This document shows, piece after piece, positions 58,252 through 64,000 of a stretch of 64,000 nucleotides of DNA. Below the pieces are notes generated by a model, which saw only the letters and a program-made list of their open reading frames with translations, was not told where the DNA came from and made no database searches. Location: assembly GCF_042693015.1 (NCBI RefSeq), contig NZ_CP170544.1, forward strand, positions 4,092,001 to 4,156,000, in the 5' to 3' direction. The position numbers were made by a program, and so were the translations under genes. How positions within the stretch are numbered: the first letter of the stretch is position 1; each line of letters opens with the position of its first letter. This DNA comes from Sphingomonas_E sp042693015 (GTDB lineage: Bacteria > Pseudomonadota > Alphaproteobacteria > Sphingomonadales > Sphingomonadaceae).

Positions 58252-59753
58252 GCAACGCCTCCCCGGATCGTGAAGCTCACCGCCTTCAGGTCCGCATATT
58301 TCTCCATCGCGTGCAGGCTGCGGTCGCGCCCGAAGCCCGATTGCTTGAACCCGCCGAACGGCATGGTGATGTCGTCGGCATCCCAGCCGTTCACCCATAC
58401 CTGCCCGGCGTGGAGCGCCCGCACCGCGCGATGGGCGCGATCGAGATCGGCGGTCCACACACCCGCCGCCAGGCCGTAAACCGTGTCATTGGCGATCCGA
58501 TACGCCTCGGCCTCATCACTGAATCCGATCACGCCCAGCACCGGCCCGAACACTTCCTCGCGCGCCAGCGTGGCACCCGGGGTCACCTGGTCGAAGATCG
58601 TCGGCGCGACATAATATCCCCCCGACTCCTCGCGCACACGGCCGCCGCCCAGCACCAGCTCGGCACCTTCGGCCTTGGCGGTTTCGATATAGCGGAGGGC
58701 CGTCTCCATCTGGCCCGCACTCACCATCGCGCCGAAGCGCGTGGCCGGGTCCAGCGGATCGCCCGCCTCGATACGCGACGCTACTTTGACAACCTCGGCC
58801 ATGAACTCGGCCCTGATGTCCTCATGAACCAACAGCCTGGACGCCGCCGTGCAGACCTGTCCCTGATTATAAAAGATGCTCCACGCTGCCCCGCGGGCGG
58901 CGCCGGCGATGTCGGGGCAGTCGGGAAAGATGATCTGTGGCGATTTGCCGCCCAGCTCCAGGCTCACCCGCTTGAGGTTGCTCTGCCCGGAATATTGCAT
59001 CAGCAGCCGCCCGACGACGCCCGATCCGGTGAAGGCGATCATGTCGACGTCCATGTGGAGCGCCAGCGCCTTGCCCGCCGTCTCGCCCAGCCCCGGCACG
59101 ACATTGAACACGCCCGGCGGCAGCCCCGCCTCCAGCGCCAGCTCGGCAACGCGGATCGCCGTCATCGGCGATTGCTCGGCCGGCTTCAGCACGATCGAAT
59201 TGCCCATCGCGAGCGCCGGCGCCACCTTCCACATCGCCATGTGGAGCGGGAAATTCCACGGCACGATCGCGCCGATCACCCCCAGCGGCTCATGCACCGC
59301 ATAGGATAGCCGGCCGGGATGATGCGGGCCGACCTCACCATAAACCTTATCCAGCGCCTCGGCATAATAACGCACCGAATCGGTCGCGAGCGGGATGTCG
59401 ACCGCCTGCGCGTCGCGGATCGGCTTGCCGGTATCGAGCGATTCGAGCAGCGCCAGTTCCTCGGCGTGGCTTTCCATCAGGTCGGCAAGCTTGTGGAGGA
59501 TCTTCTTCTTCGCCTTGGGCGCCAGATTGCGCCAGCGGCCATCCGCGAAGGCGCGGCGCGCGGCGGCCACGGCAATGTCGATGTCGGCCGCCTCGCCCGC
59601 CGCAACCTGGGCCAGCAACCGGCCGTCGCGCGAGGAGATATTGTCGAAGGTTCCGCCCGCCAGCGCAGGCCGCAGTTCCCCATCGACCACTGCCATATTC
59701 GGCAGCGCTATGCTTTCAGCCTTGGCCAGATTGTCGCTCAGACCCTGAGTCAC
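58248..59753 (-). CDS. puuC: Gamma-glutamyl-gamma-aminobutyraldehyde dehydrogenase
   Basis: A 501-residue NAD(P)-dependent aldehyde dehydrogenase. PWNFPLHMAMWKVAPALA, split by residues 157-174, FTGSGVVGR, the catalytic glutamate in LELGGKSP and cysteine in GQVCTAASR are intact. It should oxidise the PuuB product to gamma-glutamyl-GABA. No ATG is available at the N terminus: a GTG at 59753 with GGGGGT 9 nt upstream is preferred because relatives begin near TQGLSDNL, while a TTG at 59768 is the alternative. It is the first gene of the minus-strand polyamine operon. Confidence 0.92.
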   Translation of the reverse strand: MTQGLSDNLAKAESIALPNMAVVDGELRPALAGGTFDNISSRDGRLLAQVAAGEAADIDIAVAAARRAFADGRWRNLAPKAKKKILHKLADLMESHAEELALLESLDTGKPIRDAQAVDIPLATDSVRYYAEALDKVYGEVGPHHPGRLSYAVHEPLGVIGAIVPWNFPLHMAMWKVAPALAMGNSIVLKPAEQSPMTAIRVAELALEAGLPPGVFNVVPGLGETAGKALALHMDVDMIAFTGSGVVGRLLMQYSGQSNLKRVSLELGGKSPQIIFPDCPDIAGAARGAAWSIFYNQGQVCTAASRLLVHEDIRAEFMAEVVKVASRIEAGDPLDPATRFGAMVSAGQMETALRYIETAKAEGAELVLGGGRVREESGGYYVAPTIFDQVTPGATLAREEVFGPVLGVIGFSDEAEAYRIANDTVYGLAAGVWTADLDRAHRAVRALHAGQVWVNGWDADDITMPFGGFKQSGFGRDRSLHAMEKYADLKAVSFTIRGGVA

Positions 59754-59768
59754 GTCAGCAACCCCCAA

Positions 59769-60207
59769 CTGTGATCACACCATAAGCGGCCATCGCGACG
59801 GTGGGAAGCCGCCAAATTGCCGCACCTGCGAAGTCGCGTTGCGCGGCCCGAATTTTCCTTCGTCACCCCGGACTTGTTCCGGGGTCCACCGTCGCGCGGA
59901 CGACGCGGCCAGCGGTTCCAGCCCGAACGCTACAGCCAAATCATTCCATGAGGGATTGTCCTGAGGCTGTCGCTCGATCATCGGCGTCGATGAGTGCCGC
60001 CCGGTGGACCCCGGAACAAGTCCGGGGTGACGAAGGAGGGCATCGGCTCCCCTGATCATAACCAACGCCCTTCAACCCACCATCCCAAACCGCCCCCAGG
60101 CGCAAACACCCACGCCCCTCGTCGCAACCTACACGCCGCAGATTGCGTTCTCACATCGGACAGATAGTATCCGCCCTCGCCATGCTTTCTGCGCGGCGAA
60201 CAACGGG
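59769..60207. repeat. Intergenic region with perfect 34-bp inverted repeat
   Basis: This 439-nt gap between divergent operons holds a perfect 34-bp inverted repeat: 59857-59890 against 60003-60036, 112 nt apart. Each arm also folds on itself (CCCCGGA...TCCGGGG) and belongs to the CGTCACCCC...GGGGTCCA family seen again at 61.3 kb. The rest should contain the promoters of puuC and of the polyketide synthase gene, but no clear boxes were found. Apparent open frames through it encode only the repeat and are rejected. Confidence 0.85.
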
Positions 60208-61287
60208 ATGTCGCCTTTGGATCGAGCCAGCGCCCGCATCAACGCCATCGGCACCGCCGTCCCGGATCACGACATTCACGCCGCCTTCCAAAGCTGGGCC
60301 GAAGCACGCATCGGCGATCGCGAACGCTCGCTCTTTCGTCGCATGGCCCAGCGATCGGGAATCGAACATCGTTGGTCGGTGCTGCCGCGCGCCGATGATG
60401 GCGGATCGCCGGTCGAGGCCGGCGGCTTCTATGCCAATGGCATGCCCTTCACCGGCGCCCGCATGGATTTGTACGGACAGGCCGCACCCGCCCTCGCGCT
60501 CCGCGCCATCGCCGCGCTCGGCGATCAGGTATCGCTCGACGGCATCACCCATCTCGTCGTCGCGAGTTGCACCGGCTTCGTCGCCCCCGGCATCGACCAG
60601 ATCATCGCCGCGCGGCTCGGCCTTCCAGGCAGCGTAGAACGCACCCTGGTCGGTTTCATGGGCTGCTACGCCGCGGTCGCCGCACTGCGCGTCGCCCATC
60701 ACATCGCGCGCTCGGACTCATCCGCGCGCGTGCTGGTGGTCACGGTCGAACTTTCCAGCCTCCATCTCCAGCCCGATTCCACGCTCGAACCCCTGCTTGC
60801 CATGCTCCAGTTCGGCGACGGTGCAGCGGCGGCACTCGTCACGGCGGAAGGCGCCGGCCTCGTCCTGGATCGCTTCTTCGCCGCCACGCTGCCGGGCTCG
60901 GACGAGCTTATCCGCTGGCGCATCGGCGATCATGGCTTTGCCATGCACCTCTCGGGCGAGGTTCCTGCCCGCATCGGCCACGCGCTCGCCGACGCGGATT
61001 TCCGCGCGACCCTTACCGCCGCCCGCCCGCCATCGGACATTGCCGCCTGGGCCGTCCATGCCGGCGGCCGTTCGATCCTAGATGCGGTCGAACATGGGCT
61101 CGGCCTCGACGCGCAGGCGCTGTCCTGGTCGCGCTCGGTGCTCGCCCGCTTCGGCAATATGTCGTCCGCCACCTTGATGTTCGTGCTCGCCGACATGCTC
61201 GCCGCCAACCTCACCGGCCCCGGCGTCGCTTTGGCCTTCGGCCCTGGCCTCGCCGCCGAAGGCTTCGGGTTCGAGAGGGTGGGATAA
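60208..61287 (+). CDS. Type III polyketide synthase
   Basis: A 359-residue chalcone/stilbene-synthase-like enzyme. The catalytic triad is complete: Cys153 in GFMGCYAA, His284 in WAVHAGG and Asn317 in FGNMSSAT. Bacterial relatives build alkylresorcinols, alkylpyrones or phloroglucinol from acyl starters and malonyl-CoA. The starter cannot be told, but a methyltransferase and a flavoprotein follow, as in Streptomyces srsABC for methylated phenolic lipids and quinones. The start at 60208 has only a weak site (ACGGG). Start and end lie among inverted repeats. Confidence 0.92.
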   Translation: MSPLDRASARINAIGTAVPDHDIHAAFQSWAEARIGDRERSLFRRMAQRSGIEHRWSVLPRADDGGSPVEAGGFYANGMPFTGARMDLYGQAAPALALRAIAALGDQVSLDGITHLVVASCTGFVAPGIDQIIAARLGLPGSVERTLVGFMGCYAAVAALRVAHHIARSDSSARVLVVTVELSSLHLQPDSTLEPLLAMLQFGDGAAAALVTAEGAGLVLDRFFAATLPGSDELIRWRIGDHGFAMHLSGEVPARIGHALADADFRATLTAARPPSDIAAWAVHAGGRSILDAVEHGLGLDAQALSWSRSVLARFGNMSSATLMFVLADMLAANLTGPGVALAFGPGLAAEGFGFERVG

Positions 61288-61312
61288 TGCCCACCAACCC
61301 TTCTTCCCTTAT

Positions 61313-61428
61313 CCGTCACCCCAGCGAAGGCTGGGGTCCATGGCTCTCTCGGCAAGAACTACGGCCTGACAGGCAATGGCAGTTCCTGCCGCACCAGCCA
61401 TGGACCCCAGCCTTCGCTGGGGTGACGG
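61313..61428. repeat. Perfect 33-bp inverted repeat inside the PKS locus
   Basis: Arms 61313-61345 and 61396-61428 are perfect inverted copies separated by 50 nt. Each arm also holds a 7-bp hairpin (CCCCAGC-GAAG-GCTGGGG). It is the same family as the repeat at 59.9 kb with a different stem sequence. It fills most of the 154-nt gap between the polyketide synthase and methyltransferase genes. Confidence 0.88.
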
Positions 61429-61441
61429 CAGGGAACACAAA

Positions 61442-62134
61442 ATGACCTCCCTCGCCATCCGCAGCCGCGAGGAAGAGCAGATGGACGATCCGGCGCTCCC
61501 GCCGGAAGATTATGCCGCCGTCCTCGCCGATCTGGCGCAGGTCAACCGCGTCACCTTCTCGGCCCGGCCGACGCTCGGCTTCCTCAAGCGTGCGCTCGGT
61601 GATCGCAAGGCATTCCGCCTGCTCGATGTCGGCTTCGGCCAGGGCGACATGCTGCGCGCGATCGCGCGCTGGGCGGAACGAAAAGGCATCACCGCCGATC
61701 TCGTCGGCGTCGATCTCAACCCCAACAGCGCGCCCTCGGCCCGCGCCGTCACGCCTGCTGGCATGACCATCGACTATCGCGCGGGCGACTATGCCGATCT
61801 TGCCGGCCAGGGCTGGGATTTCGTCGTTTCGAGCTTCGTCGCCCATCATATGAGTGACGATCAACTCCGCGCCTTCCTCCGCTTCATGGAGGCCGAATCG
61901 CGGATCGGCTGGCTGGTCAACGATCTCCACCGCCACCGTTTCGCTTATCTGGGCTTCCCGCTGCTCGCCGCGATCATGCGCTGGCATCCGATCGTCGCCC
62001 ATGATGGCAGGCTCTCGATCGCGCGCTCCTTCCGCCGCGACGATTGGCAGGCGATCCTGGCCGATGCCGGAACCACACAGGCCGCAATCGTCCGTCGCTT
62101 CCCCTTCCGCTTATGCGTCGAACGGATACGCTGA
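61442..62134 (+). CDS. Class I SAM-dependent methyltransferase
   Basis: A 230-residue methyltransferase. Motif I is LLDVGFGQGDML (about 59-70), the acidic end of strand two is VGVDLNPNS, and motif IV is DFVVSSFVAHHM. The C-terminal part, with NDLHRHRFAYLGF, is typical of methyltransferases next to type III polyketide synthases. It probably methylates the polyketide product or a late intermediate. AGGGAA lies just downstream of the inverted repeat and serves the ATG at 61442; Met14 (61481) is an alternative. It overlaps the next gene by 22 nt. Confidence 0.87.
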   Translation: MTSLAIRSREEEQMDDPALPPEDYAAVLADLAQVNRVTFSARPTLGFLKRALGDRKAFRLLDVGFGQGDMLRAIARWAERKGITADLVGVDLNPNSAPSARAVTPAGMTIDYRAGDYADLAGQGWDFVVSSFVAHHMSDDQLRAFLRFMEAESRIGWLVNDLHRHRFAYLGFPLLAAIMRWHPIVAHDGRLSIARSFRRDDWQAILADAGTTQAAIVRRFPFRLCVERIR

Positions 62135-63198
62135 TCGTCGGCGGCGGGCCGGCCGGGTCCGCCGTCGCGATCACCCTGGCCGAGGCCGGTCACCACCCGC
62201 TCCTGATCGAGCGGCATGAAACCCCACAACAGATCGTCTGCGGCGGCTTCCTCGCTGGCGACGCGCTCGCCGCATTGGCCCGGTTGGGGGTGGATGCAAA
62301 TGCGCTAGGCGCGCGCCCGATCCATCGGCTGCGCTTCATCGCCGGCGCCCGCATTGCCGAAGCCGCCCTGCCCTTCCCCGCCGCCGGCCTGTCGCGCCCC
62401 ACGCTCGACACCGCCTTGCGCGCCCGCTCGGCTGCGGCAGGCGCGATCGTCGAAACCGGCCATGCAGTCCGCGCCATCAACGGCGACACCGTCCGCCTGG
62501 ACAATGGCGAGGACATCTCCGCCCCTGCCATCTTCCTCGCCACCGGCAAGCATGATCTCCGCGGCGCCGCCCGCCCTCGCGAGGCGATGGGGGCGGACCC
62601 CGCCGTCGGCCTGCGCACCCGCCTCGCCCTCACCCCCGCGCTCGCGGCCGAACTCGACGGCGTGATCGAGCTGCATCTCTTCGATCGTGGCTATGCCGGT
62701 TTACTCCTGCAGGAAGATGGCACCGCCAACCTCTGCCTGTCCGTCGCCCGCTCCCGCCTCGCCGCTGCGGCCGATCCAACAGCCTTACTCACTGAAATAG
62801 CGAAAGAATCGCCAACCCTCACCGCCCACCTCGATCAAGCCGGCAGCATCGAATCCTGGCAAGCCATTTCCAACATCCCCTATGGCTGGCGCCTTTCCAG
62901 TCTAAACCAGTCTCTCTACCGCGTCGGCGATCAGGCCGCCGTCATCGCCTCGCTCGCCGGCGACGGCATCGCCATCGCGCTGACCAGCGGCCACGCCGCC
63001 GCCGCCGCCTTCCTCGCCGGCCACGATCCTTCCCATCACGCCCGCGCCTTCGGCCGTCGTGCCCAGCGCCCTCTCGCCGTCGCCGGCGCGATCCGCCACC
63101 TCGCCGAACATCGCCATCGCGACCTTCTCGTCCGCGCCGCTGGAGTTCCTGGCCTCATCGCCCTCGCCGCGCGCCTGACCCGCATCGATCGCCATTGA
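62113..63198 (+). CDS. FAD-dependent oxidoreductase (geranylgeranyl-reductase-like)
   Basis: A 361-residue flavoprotein. The FAD motif LIVGGGPAGSAVAITLAEAG, split by residues 7-26, opens the protein, and the second dinucleotide contact is GDQAAVIASLAGDGIAIAL, split by residues 277-295. It resembles geranylgeranyl reductase and aromatic monooxygenase relatives and lacks a recognisable membrane anchor. With the synthase and methyltransferase it probably tailors the product by hydroxylation or reduction. The 22-nt overlap with the methyltransferase gene argues for coupled expression. Confidence 0.87.
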   Translation: MRRTDTLIVGGGPAGSAVAITLAEAGHHPLLIERHETPQQIVCGGFLAGDALAALARLGVDANALGARPIHRLRFIAGARIAEAALPFPAAGLSRPTLDTALRARSAAAGAIVETGHAVRAINGDTVRLDNGEDISAPAIFLATGKHDLRGAARPREAMGADPAVGLRTRLALTPALAAELDGVIELHLFDRGYAGLLLQEDGTANLCLSVARSRLAAAADPTALLTEIAKESPTLTAHLDQAGSIESWQAISNIPYGWRLSSLNQSLYRVGDQAAVIASLAGDGIAIALTSGHAAAAAFLAGHDPSHHARAFGRRAQRPLAVAGAIRHLAEHRHRDLLVRAAGVPGLIALAARLTRIDRH

Positions 63199-63230
63199 CC
63201 GGCACCGCGCCGCGACCCACATTTCCGCTC

Positions 63231-63629
63231 ATGGAGCGACTCGATCTTTCCGAGCAGGAATGGCGGAAACGCCTCACCCCCCAGCAATATCACGTCCTCC
63301 GCGAAGCCGGGACGGAGCGCGCTTTCAGCGGCTTGCTCACCGACAACAAGGCGCCCGGCGTCTATCGCTGCGCCGGCTGTGGCGCAGTGCTGTTCGACAG
63401 CGCCGCCAAGTTCGATTCGGGCAGCGGCTGGCCGAGCTTCACCCATCCGTTCAGCGCCGAGGCCGTCACCGAACATGCAGACATCAGCCACGGCATGCGC
63501 CGCGTCGAAGTGCGCTGCGCCAAGTGCGACGGGCATCTCGGCCACGTCTTCCCAGACGGGCCGGGGCCGGAGGGTTTGCGCTATTGTATGAACAGCGTCT
63601 CGCTGGATTTCAAAGGCCGTAGCGACTGA
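63231..63629 (+). CDS. msrB: Peptide-methionine (R)-S-oxide reductase
   Basis: A 132-residue MsrB that repairs methionine-R-sulfoxide in proteins. Two CxxC zinc sites (CAGC and CAKC), GSGWPSF and the catalytic cysteine in RYCMNSVSL are present. Length is typical of the cytoplasmic enzyme. The start MERLDLSEQEW matches relatives, though no ribosome-binding site is seen; a TTG 36 nt upstream would start just inside the end of the previous gene. Confidence 0.94.
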   Translation: MERLDLSEQEWRKRLTPQQYHVLREAGTERAFSGLLTDNKAPGVYRCAGCGAVLFDSAAKFDSGSGWPSFTHPFSAEAVTEHADISHGMRRVEVRCAKCDGHLGHVFPDGPGPEGLRYCMNSVSLDFKGRSD

Positions 63630-63692
63630 ACAACGGCCCGGCCCGTGGCCGCTTGTAGCGCGGCGGCTTAGGCTCTAATCCCCGCAGCGAAG

Positions 63693-64000
63693 ATGGCATC
63701 CAAGAAGCGCCCCAAACCGCAACGAGGCCCAGCGTGGGGCGCGATCGTGAAGACGGCCAAATATGGCCTTTTCGCGGGCGTGGCCGGTTTTGTCGCGCTC
63801 GTCATCGCCGTGCTGATCGCGCGATCGACGCTGCCCAGCTACGAACAGCTCCAATCCTCCCCCAACGGCCAGATGGTGCGCGTCCACGCCGCCGACGGCA
63901 CGGTGATCGTGTCGCTTGGCCCGAGCTATGGCCAGTGGATTCCCTTCGATCGCATCCCGCAGCCGATGAAGGATGCGATGGTCGCGACCGAGGACCGCCG
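63693..64000 (+). CDS. mrcA: Class A penicillin-binding protein 1A, N-terminal part
   Basis: The frame is open from the ATG at 63693 to the window end (102 residues visible). A basic N terminus (about 1-12) precedes one membrane anchor (about 25-44), then LPSYEQLQ, and VRVHAADGTVI, followed by IPQPMKDAMVATEDRR, the start of the GT51 glycosyltransferase domain with its catalytic Glu in EDRR. PBP1A polymerises and cross-links peptidoglycan. The transpeptidase domain lies beyond the window. The start is 64 nt after msrB. Confidence 0.9.
   Translation, partial: MASKKRPKPQRGPAWGAIVKTAKYGLFAGVAGFVALVIAVLIARSTLPSYEQLQSSPNGQMVRVHAADGTVIVSLGPSYGQWIPFDRIPQPMKDAMVATEDR

Noticed and set aside
59775..60065. 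Open frames on both strands encoding HPGLVPGST and RWTPEQVRGDEG
   Set aside because: These peptides are translations of the 34-bp palindromic repeat, a well-known source of false genes in sphingomonads.
50017..60207. CRISPR-like arrays in repeat-rich gaps
   Set aside because: Repeats occur as facing pairs of different families, not as regularly spaced direct repeats with unique spacers, and no cas gene is present.

Overview
The window reads as high-G+C chromosomal DNA from an alphaproteobacterium, most probably a sphingomonad (Sphingomonadaceae). The grounds are the rRNA operon order 16S - tRNA-Ile - tRNA-Ala - 23S - 5S - tRNA-fMet, the protein repertoire (alphaproteobacterial SspB, PdeM, MetX/MetW, DUF3617 and DUF4893 proteins), and short palindromic intergenic repeats of the 'CGTCACCCC...GGGGTCCA' kind common in that family. 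I see no integrase, transposase, phage gene or CRISPR array. Most of the window looks like core genome with a polyamine-catabolism island and a small secondary-metabolite locus. 

Layout. 1-1.5 kb: end of an unknown gene and an AI-2E family transporter. 1.57-7.33 kb: a complete rrn operon on the minus strand with its promoter. 7.4-16.6 kb: an AraC regulator divergent from an SDR, pdeM, a dienelactone hydrolase, gpmA, purEK, a lipoprotein, sucC and etfBA with a terminator. 16.6-28.4 kb: PilZ protein, nhaA, uvrB, two DUF3617 proteins around a 2OG-Fe(II) oxygenase, an AAA ATPase, the overlapping set metX-GNAT-metW, hisC-tyrC and rnk. 28.7-36.7 kb: amino-acid permease, his operon (hisB-hisH-hisA-hisF-hisE plus a HIT gene), sspB, fumC and small genes. 

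36.7-44.3 kb: a two-component system (histidine kinase with almost no periplasmic loop; sigma-54-type response regulator) transcribed away from a MacAB-like exporter (HlyD adaptor, ABC ATPase, double-FtsX permease). Between them lie a textbook sigma-54 promoter and three TGTCC-N6-GGACA palindromes. This is the most complete regulatory circuit in the window and my best candidate for an undescribed system. 44.4-46.2 kb: an epoxide-hydrolase-like enzyme and a DUF4893 lipoprotein. 

46.2-59.8 kb: a putrescine/polyamine uptake and catabolism island resembling spuABCDEFGH/puu, with two glutamine-synthetase-like ligases, two class III aminotransferases, PuuB, PuuC and PuuD types, and a complete PotFGHI-type transporter. 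Its minus-strand genes mostly overlap by 1-4 nt, but three gaps are filled with different palindromic repeats. 60.2-63.2 kb: a type III polyketide synthase, methyltransferase and FAD-oxidoreductase locus. 63.2-64 kb: msrB and the start of a class A penicillin-binding protein cut by the window end. 

Product names rest on motif and sequence recognition by eye; no database search was run.
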